A stretch of DNA of 64,000 bases, from assembly GCA_958296295.1 (NCBI GenBank), contig OY282460.1, positions 2,170,001-2,234,000 of the forward strand. Reading direction: 5' to 3'. Of this stretch, positions 1-8,775 are shown piece by piece. Numbering within the stretch: the first letter of the stretch is position 1; every line of letters starts with the position of its first letter. The notes under the pieces are model-generated. The model searched no databases. It was not told the origin of the DNA and saw only the letters and a list, made by a program, of their open reading frames with translations. The translations under genes and the position numbers were made by a program. Source of the DNA: an uncultured Pseudomonadales bacterium. Its GTDB lineage: Bacteria > Pseudomonadota > Gammaproteobacteria > Pseudomonadales > Azotimanducaceae.

Positions 1-643
1 GCGGCAAATAGCCGGCCGGCGCGGTGGGCAGCCCTTCGTTGGCGAAGATGGGGCAGACGACCATGGCGGCCACCGGCACGCCATCGCGCGCGAAGCCGTC
101 CAGCACTTCGCGCAGCCGCTCCAAGTGCCAAACGGCCGGATCGGCGGGGGCGCCGCGGCGGGCGTCTGGAAACGGCACCGACCGCACCTCGCCGGTCGTG
201 GCTTGGCAGCGTGCGAGTTTGCGCACCTCGGCACTGTTGCCGTGGTAGGCGGCGTCCGTGCAGACGATGCCCCGGCGCTTCGTGGCCAGCCGCGCCATCA
301 TGAGCGCGACTTCCACCGCCTCGGTGCCGGTGCAGGTGAACACCACGCTCTCGATGCCGTCGTGGTGCCGTGCGAGGAGGCGCTCGCCGTAGCGCAGGAT
401 GCCATCGTGCAGGTAGCGGTTGTGAACGTTCAGCATGCCCACCTGTTCGCGCACGGCGGCCACGACATGGGGATGGCAATGGCCGACCACCGGCACGTTG
501 TTGTACATGTCCATGTAGCGCCGGCGGTTGGCGTCGAAGAGCGCCACACCTTCACCGCGCACGAGGTGCAAGGGCTCGCGGTAGAACAGCGGCGCGCCGG
601 CGCCGAGCACGCGGTCGCGGCGTTCGGCCAAGCTTTCAGGCAT
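1..643 (-). CDS. Class III (AGXT2-like) PLP-dependent aminotransferase, N-terminal part, cut by window edge
   Basis: The 214 visible residues are the N-terminal portion of a fold-type I class III aminotransferase. The segment NNVPVVGHCHPHVV near residue 50 and TGTEAVEVALMMAR near residue 110 (phosphate-clamp region of PLP) are typical, and the YMDMYNN and RYLHDGILRY stretches resemble the AGXT2 / ethanolamine-phosphate phospho-lyase branch. The catalytic lysine would lie beyond the left edge. The ATG at 643 follows the upstream solute-binding protein gene by 54 bases on the same strand, so it is probably the last visible gene of the operon that begins near 7902. The substrate cannot be told from this fragment; transamination of an amino acid or breakdown of a phosphorylated amine are both possible. 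Confidence 0.85.
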   Translation of the reverse strand, partial: MPESLAERRDRVLGAGAPLFYREPLHLVRGEGVALFDANRRRYMDMYNNVPVVGHCHPHVVAAVREQVGMLNVHNRYLHDGILRYGERLLARHHDGIESVVFTCTGTEAVEVALMMARLATKRRGIVCTDAAYHGNSAEVRKLARCQATTGEVRSVPFPDARRGAPADPAVWHLERLREVLDGFARDGVPVAAMVVCPIFANEGLPTAPAGYLP

Positions 644-697
644 GGTCGATGCGACGAACGGCGCGATGTCGCATTGGCTCTCTTGGGGTTCGGCAGG

Positions 698-2785
698 TCA
701 CTCGTCGAAATACCAGGTGGCGGGGTGGTAGGAGAGCGTCCAGCGGTTGTCCCAACCCCATATGCCGTTCGGCACCACGTTCTTGAGGCGTTTCGAAACC
801 ACCACCGGATGTGGCGCCAATCCCACCGTGCCTATCGTCCAAAGATTGTCGGCGCCGGCCCGCAGCAGGTTCTTGCCCGCTTGCAGGCGGCGGTCGGGGT
901 CCGTGGTCGTGCGCAGCTCGTCCGCCCAGGCCTGCAGCTGGCGGATGATCGGCGGCGGCACCTCGCCCAGCTGCTCCGCTTCCGGCCTGTTTTGCGTCTG
1001 GTAGTAGCGCGCCCAGTCGTTCCACATGCAGCGGTCCCAGCCGGCGGAACGGGGCACCCACCAGTCCGGCACCAGCGGAAAGAGGATGTCCGTCACCCGG
1101 TCCGCATGCCACAGCGTCATTTCCATCAACCCCGCCGATGCCCGCGCGTTCTGCAAGCCGCGATCCACCAATTTCAAGCGCAGATCGATACCGATGTCGC
1201 GCCAGTAATCGCTCACCAGTTCCATCGAGATGCCCTTGGGCGTCTCGAAATCGAGAAACTCCATCGTGATGGTGAGCGGCGTGCCGTCGGGATAGTCCCG
1301 GTAGCCGTCGCCGTCGGCGTCCGCCAAGCCCATCTCGTCCAACAAGGCGCGAGCGCGGGCGGGATCGTATTCGGTGTGCGCCGAGGCGAACTCCGGCTCG
1401 TAGTAGGCGCTGGTGGGATGCACGGTCACTTGGCGCGGTTCGCCGAGGCCGAAATAGATCGTGTCGTTCATTTCCTCGCGGTTGATGGCGTAGGAGAGCG
1501 CGTGCCGGAAACGCTTGTCCCAGAACAACTCGCGCAGGCGCTTGTTCTCGTGCGTGAAGTTGAACTGCAAGGCGACATCGCTGGAATGCAGGCGCGTCCA
1601 GATGTGCACGTCCACGAGGCCGCCGCGTTCGCCGAGTTTGAGCAGCGGAATGTCTTGCGTGCGCAAGGCGAAGGCGGCGAAATCCAACTGGCCGGTGGAC
1701 GCTTTGGCGGTGGCCAGTTCGGCGTTGTCGAGGACGATCTCGGCGTCGATGGCGTCGATGTACGGTAGCTGGTTGCCGGCCGGATCGATCTTGAAGTAGT
1801 ACGGATTGCGTTCCAGGCGCATCATCTGCAACGTGCGGCTGACGACGCGAAAGGCGCGCAGCGTGGGCACTTCGGCGCTTTGTTCGATGCGCCATGCCCT
1901 GAGCGCCTGCATCCACGCCATCCAGCTGATGAAACCCGCTTCGCTGGTGCGCGCCGCCAATTCCTCCCGATCCGTGTAAGCGGGATGGAAGTTGGCGAAA
2001 TAGTGTTCCGGATCCACCATGAAATTGCCGTATTGGCCGATGAGATTCGCGAACAGCGGATTCGGCTCCTCGAAGACGTAGCGGAAGTCCAAGTCGTCCA
2101 CTTTGACGATTCGGCCGCCTTGGATGAGGCGCGAGGTGATGGGGCTGTATTCCTTGTCCAACCAGATGTGGTTGAAGGTGAACACGAAGTCGTCGCTGGT
2201 CAGGGGTTCGCCGTCGGACCAACGCAGGCCTTCGCGCAGGCGCATGGACGTGACGCGGCCGTCTTCGCTCACGCTCCAGGACTCGGCGAGGTTCGGCAAG
2301 ACGCTGCGCATGTCCGGCGAAAGGGTGAGAGCGGACTCCCAGTTGAAAAACTGCCAACTGTCGTCCAGCGTGATGCGGGCAGTCCCGCCGTATTTTCCGA
2401 TTTGGCCGTATGGCGTGGAGACCAGCGGATCGTCCGGCAGGCGCTCGGCGACCGGCGGCAGCTTCTTCGCCCCGACTTGCCCGTTGCCGCGGCTGGCGAG
2501 CATGGGGCTTTCGGAAAAACGGGAAATACCGAGTTCGCTGGCCGTCTTTGGGGCGGCGAACCACGCGTCCGGCCAGCCGCGATCACGCACGTCGAAAGAG
2601 TCCGCGGCCGACAGTTCCGGTGGTGTCGCAAGGCCATGCGCCGTTTGCGCCGATTCCACGACAGCCTGCGGGCCGCAGCCGAGGCCCGAAAGCAACGCGA
2701 GCGCCGCAAAGGCGCGCACTCCGGCGCGAGACGCCCCAGCGCGAGACGCCCCGGCGCGAGACGCCGTTTGTGCGGAAAACCCCAA
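698..2785 (-). CDS. ABC transporter substrate-binding protein, family 5 (downstream tandem copy)
   Basis: Periplasmic solute-binding protein of the SBP_bac_5 (peptide/opine) family, 695 residues with the start chosen here. The core begins with the NLAESW segment and RLREGLRWSDGEPLTSDDFVFTF split by family-typical spacing, and ends with WGWDNRWTLSYHPATWYF. The reading frame runs further upstream, but only as a shifted reading of the preceding paralogue. I chose the TTG at 2785 because AAGG lies 7 bases before it and it falls 26 bases after the stop of the upstream copy. The N-terminus then has an arginine-rich region, a hydrophobic stretch (VRAFAALALLSGLGCGP) and a possible but non-canonical lipoprotein cysteine. 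The whole protein is a clear paralogue of the gene at 2812-4917. No permease or ATPase gene is visible nearby, so the transported substrate is unknown. Confidence 0.85.
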   Translation of the reverse strand: MGFSAQTASRAGASRAGASRAGVRAFAALALLSGLGCGPQAVVESAQTAHGLATPPELSAADSFDVRDRGWPDAWFAAPKTASELGISRFSESPMLASRGNGQVGAKKLPPVAERLPDDPLVSTPYGQIGKYGGTARITLDDSWQFFNWESALTLSPDMRSVLPNLAESWSVSEDGRVTSMRLREGLRWSDGEPLTSDDFVFTFNHIWLDKEYSPITSRLIQGGRIVKVDDLDFRYVFEEPNPLFANLIGQYGNFMVDPEHYFANFHPAYTDREELAARTSEAGFISWMAWMQALRAWRIEQSAEVPTLRAFRVVSRTLQMMRLERNPYYFKIDPAGNQLPYIDAIDAEIVLDNAELATAKASTGQLDFAAFALRTQDIPLLKLGERGGLVDVHIWTRLHSSDVALQFNFTHENKRLRELFWDKRFRHALSYAINREEMNDTIYFGLGEPRQVTVHPTSAYYEPEFASAHTEYDPARARALLDEMGLADADGDGYRDYPDGTPLTITMEFLDFETPKGISMELVSDYWRDIGIDLRLKLVDRGLQNARASAGLMEMTLWHADRVTDILFPLVPDWWVPRSAGWDRCMWNDWARYYQTQNRPEAEQLGEVPPPIIRQLQAWADELRTTTDPDRRLQAGKNLLRAGADNLWTIGTVGLAPHPVVVSKRLKNVVPNGIWGWDNRWTLSYHPATWYFDE
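2721..2765. repeat. Three tandem 15-bp repeats in the signal-peptide region of a solute-binding protein
   Basis: Three consecutive 15-base units, identical except for one base in the middle unit, read on the plus strand as ccggcgcgagacgcc or ccagcgcgagacgcc. In the minus-strand gene they encode ASRAG three times, directly before the hydrophobic part of the presumed signal peptide. The unit length is a multiple of three, so changes in copy number would keep the frame. Confidence 0.9.
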
Positions 2786-2811
2786 GCGCTCGCCTTCCCG
2801 TTCGATTGCCC

Positions 2812-4917
2812 TCAAGGCGATTCGTCGATGTACCAAGTGGCGGGATGATAAGAAAGCGTCCAACGGTTGTCCCATCCCCAGATGCCGTTCGGCACCACGT
2901 TTTTCAGGCGCTTGGAAACCACCACCGGTTGCGGCGCCATGCCCACGGTGCCGATGTTCCACAAGTTCTCCGCGTTCGAGCGCAGCAGGTTCTTGCCGGC
3001 TTCGAGGCGGCGCGCCGGATCCGTCGTCGTGCGCAGCACATCGGCCCAATCCATCAACTGCCGGATGGCCGGCGGCGGCACCTCGCCTTCGCGTTCCGCT
3101 AGCGGTTTGTCGCGGGTCTTGTAGTGGCGAACCCAGTCGTTCCACATGCAATACTCCCAGCCGAGCGCGCGCGGCGCCCACCACTCCGGCTCAACGGGGA
3201 AGAGAACGTCCGTCACGCGATCCGCATGCCACAACGTCATTTGCATGAGCCCCGCCATCGCGCGGGCGTTCTGCAAACCGCCGTCGATCAACTTGAGGCG
3301 CAAGTCGATGCCGACTTCGCGCCAGTACGCGCGCACCAACTCCATCGTGATGGCCTTGGGCGTCTCGAAATCGAGGTATTCCAAAGTCACCGTGAGAGGC
3401 GAGCCGTCCGGGTATTCGCGCAGGCCGTCGCCATCGACGTCCACCACGCCCATCTCGTCGAGCAGAGCGCGCGAGCGCTCGGGATCGTATTCGGTGTACG
3501 CCTTGGCGAACGCCTCCTCGTAGTAGCTGCTTGAGGGATGCGCGGTCACCTGGCTTGGCACGCCGCGGCCGAAATAGATGATCTGGTTCATCTCGTCCCG
3601 GTTGATGGCGTGGGAAAGCGCTTGCCGAAAACGCTTGTCCCAGTAGAGCGCGCGCAACCGCTCGTCGGCGTGATTGAAGTTGAGCTGAATCACCACGTCG
3701 CTGACGTGCAAACGCTCCCAGATGTGCACGTTGACGAATCCGCTGCGCTCGCCGAGCTTGAGCAGCGGAATGTCCTGCGTGCGCATCGCGAACGCCGCGA
3801 AATCCAACTGGCCGGTGGACGCCTGGGCGGTGATGATCTCCGGTTCGGAAACATCTTCGGCCTCTATCGCGTCGATATAGGGCAATTGATTGCCGGCCGG
3901 ATCGATCTTGAAGTAGTAGGGATTCCGCACCAGCCGCATCATTTGCAGAGTGCGTTTCTCCACGCGGTAGGCGCGCAGCGTCGGCACCTCGCGGCTGCGT
4001 TCCACCGCCCAGCCGCGCAAGGCGCCCAGCCGCGCCATCCAGGTGATGTAGCCGTCCTCCTTCACATCGGTGTTCAATTGCTCGCGATCGACGAAGGCCG
4101 GATGGAACTTGCGGAAGTAGTGCTCCGGGTCCACGAAATGGCTGCCGTACTGGGCGATCATGTTGACGAACAGGGGGTTCGGCTCGGTGAAGACGTAGCG
4201 GAACGTGAGATCGTCGATCTTCACGATGCGTCCCCCGGCCACCCGCACCGACGTCACCGGCGACCACTCGTCGTCCATCCAAAAATGATCGAAGGTGAAA
4301 ACGAAGTCGTCGCTGGTGAGCGGTTCGCCATCGGACCAGCGAATTCCCCGTCGCAGCTTGAAGGTGAGCGCGCGGCCGTCTTCGCTCAATTCCCAGGACT
4401 CGGCGAGATTGGGCAGGAAGGTCCGCATGTCCGCGGAGATCGTCAGCGCGGCTTCCCAATTGAAGTAGTGCCAATGGTCGGTCATCGTGATGCGGGCGGT
4501 GCCGCCGTAGCGGCCGATGCGCTGGTAGGGTTCGACGACGACGGGATCATCTGGCAGCCGCTTCGCCACGGGCGGCAGGCCGAGCCCTGCCAGCGCCGGG
4601 CTTTCCTGGAAGCGCGAAATGCCCAGTTCGCTCGCCGTTTTCGCCGGCGCGAACCAGCTCTTTGGCCAGCCGCGGTCGTGAACGCTGAAGCCGCTCGTCG
4701 CCGTTTGTTCGCTTTCCGCGGCCCCGGCGCCGCCGAGCGGCAACACGCTGGCCCAAGCCGGCAACAGGGCGGCAACGGCCTTCAACACCGGGCCAACCAG
4801 GGCTGGCCTTGGCCGGGAGGGCGTCGGCCCACGCGCCGCGCCGGCGAAGAGCCTGGGCGTTGCCCGCCAACGGCAGGGTGTGCGATTGGTCGTGGCGCGT
4901 GGCACGGGCGGCTTCAC
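2812..4917 (-). CDS. ABC transporter substrate-binding protein, family 5 (upstream tandem copy)
   Basis: Family 5 extracellular solute-binding protein, 701 residues from a GTG at 4917. A long basic N-terminus precedes a hydrophobic stretch (about residues 45-70, ending near GGAGAAES), consistent with export. The mature part shows the family segments NLAESWELSEDGRALTFKL and IRWSDGEPLTSDDFVF, then RNPYYFKIDPAGNQLPYID and a C-terminal RWTLSYHPATWYIDESP. The GTG lies 7 bases after the stop of the TonB-type gene, with AAGGA inside that gene's last codons, so translation is probably coupled. A shorter start further in is possible. It is a close paralogue of the next gene. Family members bind oligopeptides, nickel or opines; the ligand cannot be predicted here. 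Confidence 0.88.
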   Translation of the reverse strand: MKPPVPRATTNRTPCRWRATPRLFAGAARGPTPSRPRPALVGPVLKAVAALLPAWASVLPLGGAGAAESEQTATSGFSVHDRGWPKSWFAPAKTASELGISRFQESPALAGLGLPPVAKRLPDDPVVVEPYQRIGRYGGTARITMTDHWHYFNWEAALTISADMRTFLPNLAESWELSEDGRALTFKLRRGIRWSDGEPLTSDDFVFTFDHFWMDDEWSPVTSVRVAGGRIVKIDDLTFRYVFTEPNPLFVNMIAQYGSHFVDPEHYFRKFHPAFVDREQLNTDVKEDGYITWMARLGALRGWAVERSREVPTLRAYRVEKRTLQMMRLVRNPYYFKIDPAGNQLPYIDAIEAEDVSEPEIITAQASTGQLDFAAFAMRTQDIPLLKLGERSGFVNVHIWERLHVSDVVIQLNFNHADERLRALYWDKRFRQALSHAINRDEMNQIIYFGRGVPSQVTAHPSSSYYEEAFAKAYTEYDPERSRALLDEMGVVDVDGDGLREYPDGSPLTVTLEYLDFETPKAITMELVRAYWREVGIDLRLKLIDGGLQNARAMAGLMQMTLWHADRVTDVLFPVEPEWWAPRALGWEYCMWNDWVRHYKTRDKPLAEREGEVPPPAIRQLMDWADVLRTTTDPARRLEAGKNLLRSNAENLWNIGTVGMAPQPVVVSKRLKNVVPNGIWGWDNRWTLSYHPATWYIDESP

Positions 4918-4924
4918 TATTGGC

Positions 4925-5359
4925 CTAGTCCTTGGGTTTGGGGCGCGGCGCGTCGTCGTAGCGGGCCGCTTCGCCGATGCGGAAGGCGACTTCGCTCACC
5001 CGGCTCGGCGCCGCCACCGGCTTGCCTTCTTTGGCGGACGGTCGGAACCGCCAGGAACGTACCGCCGCCAAGGCCGCGTTCTCGAACACGCCGCTCGGTT
5101 CGGCCGAAACCACGGCGGCGTTCTCCACGCGCCCGTCCGCGGTCACGTCGTACCGCACCAGCACGCGTCCCTCCACTCCAGCGGCGCGGGCTTCGCTCGG
5201 ATAGACGAGGTCCGTGCCGCCAATCAGTTCCGGCGGGCGAAAACCGCTGGCGCACGCGGCCAAGGCGAGGCTGCCGCACGCGACTGCCGCGATGACGCAA
5301 CGTTTGGCAAGGCGGGCCGATGCGCGGCGCGGCAGGCGGCCGGCCCGGGCGCGTCTCAT
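4925..5359 (-). CDS. TonB C-terminal-domain lipoprotein
   Basis: A 144-residue protein with a type II signal peptide: basic start (MRRARAGRLPRR), hydrophobic run and the lipobox LAAC at about residues 32-35. The rest matches the TonB C-terminal domain: YPSEARAAGVEGRVLVRYDV, then VSAEPSGVFENAALAAVRSWRF, the conserved A...W.F pattern of energy-transducer TonB proteins. It lacks the usual N-terminal transmembrane anchor and proline-rich spacer, so it is a lipid-anchored domain rather than a full TonB. The ATG at 5359 overlaps the transketolase stop (ATGA). Its place between a metabolic enzyme and two solute-binding proteins suggests a periplasmic role linked to uptake, which is inference only. 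Confidence 0.8.
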   Translation of the reverse strand: MRRARAGRLPRRASARLAKRCVIAAVACGSLALAACASGFRPPELIGGTDLVYPSEARAAGVEGRVLVRYDVTADGRVENAAVVSAEPSGVFENAALAAVRSWRFRPSAKEGKPVAAPSRVSEVAFRIGEAARYDDAPRPKPKD

Positions 5360-7902
5360 TCGGCGGGGGTGGCGTCGAGTACACGCAACGCCTCCTGTTG
5401 GCGGCGCAGACGGTCGCCGCGGTCGGCGGCGAACCGCTCCACGCCGGCGGCGATGCTGTCGGTGTCCAACCGGGCTTCGGCGATCACGTCCGGCTCCAAG
5501 CCACCGGTCAACCAGCGGTCGTGCCAATCCGACGCCAGCGAATACTCTTGGGTCAACGGCCCGGCGCCGCGCACGGGCGACAAGCGGCGGGTGCCGGTGG
5601 TGACCACCATCATGTCGTGCTTCGCTTCCGGCGGCAACACGGCGTTGCGGTACGAGGCCGGTTGGCGGTCGAACAGCTCTTCGCTGATCGCGGCCACCAC
5701 TTTCACGTTCACGCCGTTGCTCTCCAGCGCCGGCAACGCCCGCATCAGATTGACGGTGGAGCTGGAGCCTTGGGCGAGCACGGTGCCGTGGCGCGGTTTG
5801 TTCGGCGCGAAATCCCGCAGCAGATAGAAGCCCTTGGCGGCGGCCAGGGGATCCGGGTCCGCGAACGTGGCGCGATCCGCCACCGGAAAATCCGGGCGCG
5901 CCACCTCCAGCACGATGATGCCGACCAGCGGATCCCGGGCGGCGACCTCCGCGGCGGCGAAATAGCCCGGCGCCACGTCGTTGTAATCCCAGAAGCTGAG
6001 CACGATGGCTTGGCCGCGCGGGAAGAGCTTCCACACGCCGGGCGCGAAGATGCCGAAGTGGGTGCGGGCGTCCGCCGCGGTTTCCGGGCCGGAGTGCCCC
6101 GCGAGGATGTTCAGCACGCCGAGGCGGAACGGGCTGTCCTGGTTCTGCTGGCTCCACACCCGCGCCGGCAGGTACATGAAGGGCGTGAACGCGCCGTAGC
6201 TGCCGCTCAACGCCCAAACGCCGCTGTGGACGTTGGCGTCCAACGACGCGCTCTGCCCGACCAGGCCGATCGCCGTGGAGGCGTTGCCGGCTTCTTGAAT
6301 GGCCGCCTTGAGCCGCGTTCCGCGCGGATTCCGAATCGGGTCGTAGTGGCCGGTGAGGGTGCCCTTCTCCACGTTGATGGAACTGGACAGATCCGCCGAA
6401 ATGGTGACGAAGCGGTTGTCGGTGACGTGGTTCATCCACTTCACCACCTCCGAGATGGCCCGGCGCGTCCCGGCCACTTCGCCGGGCGCCTTGAACAGCT
6501 CCACCGGCACGTCCCCGTTCGGACTCGCCACCGTTTGCGGCGTGGTTGGCAGATTGGCCACGCGCAGGCGATCGTCTTGAAACGGGTCCCGCTTCACGTC
6601 GAACCGCAAGGTCTCGTCATCGCGCACCTGATCGCCGATGGCGACCAGGCGGCCGGCGAGCCACTCGCCCAGACCGTCCTGGTCCAGCGCGGACATCACC
6701 ATGTCGATGTTGGTCTTGAACTGCCGCAGACGCTCGGCTTCGTCCGTCACCGCACCCTCGCGGATGCCCGCGAACCGCACGCCGAAGCGCCGCTCGAAGG
6801 TCTCGGCCAACGCCACGAAGTAGGGCGCGTTCATCTTCATGTCGTAGGGGTGGCTCTTGTGGCCCACCACTTGGTCGCCAAAGCCGGGGATGACGCCGTC
6901 CTCGGCGGCCGGCCACCAGCCTTTCACCGTGTTGCCGACGACGATCATCGGCCGCCGGTCTTGGGGATCCCAGCGCTCCATGGCGGCAAGGGCCGCCAGC
7001 ACTTGGTCGTAGTCGTTGCCGTTGTCGAGCGAGAGCACGTTCCAGCCGTAGGACGCCCACTGATCGGTGATGCGGTAGCCGTCGTTCGCCTCCGGCACGA
7101 CGCCGCCGAGCAGCGAATCGTCTATGCCTGCGTTGTTGAACGAGAGCAGCACGCGCAACCGCTTGCCGACGCTTTGCGCCACGGCTTGGGTCTTGAACTC
7201 CTGCGAGTGCCCGGAGGTCATGGCGAACTCCCCCTCGAGGGCGACCACCTTGGGCGACGGCCCGGCGCCCATGAAGTCCCAGAACGCGGCCTTGCCGGCG
7301 GCGGTGGCGACTCCGATGCCGGATGGCCCGCCGTTGACGTCGTTGATGAGGTCCGTGGTCTCGGAATGCCCCGCCAGCGAACGGATGCCGCGCAGCTTGG
7401 CTTGGGCGAAGAGCGCGTCGTCCGCAAGCCCGGCGTCTTGCAGCAGGTTCTTGAGCGCGCCGGCGCCGCGACGGAAACCGAGGCAGTCGATGGCCAGCAT
7501 GGCGACGCCCGGCTCCACCCGAAAACGGGCGTCGCCGGTGGCCGCGTGCCGCCGCGCCATGGCCTCGCCCATGAGCATCCACAGGGCGTACAGCGTGGGG
7601 ATGTTGTGGCCGCCCGCGAGCAGCAGCTTGTCGCCGAACGGGTGCTTGGGCCGCCGGTAGTCGTAGCGCAAGCCGCCGTTCTCGGGCCCCGCCAGGTGCA
7701 ACGCGACGTTGTAGGGGGTGTAGGCGAGGGGGCCGCCGAAGTGCCCGGTTTGCTGGTAGTTGCCAAGCAAGGTCAGCGTCATCGCCGTGAGGAAGCCCAC
7801 ATCCTCGAAGCGCTGCCGGTCATACGCCGGCAGAGCCGCCTGAACGGCCTCCACACCGCCGTTCGGGGCGGCGGCGCGCAGCGTGACGATTCCTTTCGGC
7901 AT
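5356..7902 (-). CDS. Transketolase-like thiamine-diphosphate enzyme
   Basis: An 848-residue protein of the transketolase / E1 pyruvate dehydrogenase-type superfamily. The N-terminal half carries LLLAGGHNIPTLYALWML, GHSETTDLINDVNGGPSGIG and a diphosphate-binding region with ALEGEFAMTSGHSQE followed about 20 residues later by SFNNAGIDD, equivalent to the GDG...NN motif but with EGE in place of GDG. The central pyrimidine domain (about 530-720) includes GLVGQSASLDANVHSG and a C-terminal domain follows. It is about 180 residues longer than ordinary transketolase, so it may be a specialised branch rather than the housekeeping enzyme. The ATG at 7902 is preceded by GAGAG; the frame stays open upstream to 8001, but that part lacks conserved features. 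It is the first gene of the minus-strand operon. Confidence 0.8.
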   Translation of the reverse strand: MPKGIVTLRAAAPNGGVEAVQAALPAYDRQRFEDVGFLTAMTLTLLGNYQQTGHFGGPLAYTPYNVALHLAGPENGGLRYDYRRPKHPFGDKLLLAGGHNIPTLYALWMLMGEAMARRHAATGDARFRVEPGVAMLAIDCLGFRRGAGALKNLLQDAGLADDALFAQAKLRGIRSLAGHSETTDLINDVNGGPSGIGVATAAGKAAFWDFMGAGPSPKVVALEGEFAMTSGHSQEFKTQAVAQSVGKRLRVLLSFNNAGIDDSLLGGVVPEANDGYRITDQWASYGWNVLSLDNGNDYDQVLAALAAMERWDPQDRRPMIVVGNTVKGWWPAAEDGVIPGFGDQVVGHKSHPYDMKMNAPYFVALAETFERRFGVRFAGIREGAVTDEAERLRQFKTNIDMVMSALDQDGLGEWLAGRLVAIGDQVRDDETLRFDVKRDPFQDDRLRVANLPTTPQTVASPNGDVPVELFKAPGEVAGTRRAISEVVKWMNHVTDNRFVTISADLSSSINVEKGTLTGHYDPIRNPRGTRLKAAIQEAGNASTAIGLVGQSASLDANVHSGVWALSGSYGAFTPFMYLPARVWSQQNQDSPFRLGVLNILAGHSGPETAADARTHFGIFAPGVWKLFPRGQAIVLSFWDYNDVAPGYFAAAEVAARDPLVGIIVLEVARPDFPVADRATFADPDPLAAAKGFYLLRDFAPNKPRHGTVLAQGSSSTVNLMRALPALESNGVNVKVVAAISEELFDRQPASYRNAVLPPEAKHDMMVVTTGTRRLSPVRGAGPLTQEYSLASDWHDRWLTGGLEPDVIAEARLDTDSIAAGVERFAADRGDRLRRQQEALRVLDATPAE

Positions 7903-8775
7903 TGGGTCGCTCTCGTGCGTTTTCGCTGATGGCGGTGTTGACGGCCGCGCGGCCGAGCGTGCGGTGAACGGTGCGGATGCGTAGCCTACCGCACTGGCCA
8001 AGCCGCCGCCATCGTTGCAAGCGGCGCGGGCGGGGGATGTGACACGGGGAGGGCGCCTCGCCCGCGCTCTTGCGTGGGCTGGTGGTCGATTTTGGGCCGG
8101 CGACCGGGTCGGGATCGTGTGCGCTTGTTCGTTGAGGTGGTCAATGGCGACGAGTTGCTGCTCGATCCGCTAGCGCCCGCGCCCTGCGCAGCGTTCGGTG
8201 CGCGATCGCCGTGGCACGGCAGCCTTGCCAAACGGGCCAAACCGAGGAAGCCCTTATGTGGCCGCCTAAACTGCTGGAACGAGGCGGCAGTCGTGTCCTA
8301 CCCGAGAGGTGATCCCTTAACGTTCGGGACTGGCCTGCTCGGTTGTTTGTGCCACGACGTTCTTGCGCGTTGGAGTTGCAAGCCGGGTCGATGCGTTGCT
8401 CATCGTCCACCGGTTTTTTTTCGCCAAAGGGATCACGGCTTCCACTCCCTGTCCGCGGTCGCGTTGCGCCGGCCTCCTATGCCAATCGCTAGCGCGAACC
8501 GGGTCGGTTCCCGGCGGCACCGCTCGAGTGTCGAACTCCCAATTCGGCACATCGCAGCTCAACAAGGCCGCAGCCAAGCCTCGGATTTTGGTCTGCGGGG
8601 TGTGAAATAGCCATGAGTCACGTTCGACGTGCAACAAGCGCGGTTCGTTCCCGTTGCGAGTCACCCTGACTCGCGCTGTGTGGGCCAATGACGCGCTGGC
8701 GGACAGCCCGCCAAGGGCAAAGCTGGCGAGGGCAAGGCGAGAGACGCGTTGATTCTGTGACAGACTATCCGCGGC
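7903..8775. other. Intergenic region without a supportable gene
   Basis: The 870 bases between the divergent transketolase and AlbA_2 genes contain several open frames, but none gives a recognisable domain or a good ribosome-binding site. One minus-strand stretch (about 8425-8470) reads GVEAVIPLAKKNR, faintly like the end of a transposase, but too short to call. A run of eight T residues lies at 8413-8420 with no convincing hairpin immediately before it. The promoters of both flanking genes must lie here, but I see no clear consensus. Confidence 0.5.

Noticed and set aside
2786..3184. Longer start for the downstream solute-binding protein gene
   Set aside because: The extra 133 codons lie inside the upstream paralogue in a shifted frame and encode nothing like a signal peptide or known domain.
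125..3523. Long plus-strand frames opposite the aminotransferase and binding-protein genes
   Set aside because: They are antisense shadows caused by high GC content; the opposite strand has clear conserved motifs.
5360..6439. Extension of the TonB-type lipoprotein to a 504-residue protein
   Set aside because: The upstream part is a shadow frame inside the transketolase gene with arginine/glycine-rich nonsense composition; the ATGA overlap start fits a normal lipoprotein.
8405..8425. Run of eight T residues as an intrinsic terminator
   Set aside because: The nearest hairpin (a 5-bp stem ending about 10 bases before the T run) is weak and too distant, and no gene ends here on the plus strand.
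8317..8610. Possible transposase fragment (GVEAVIPLAKKNR) on the minus strand
   Set aside because: Only about 13 residues resemble IS5-type transposases and no terminal inverted repeats or other domains are visible nearby.
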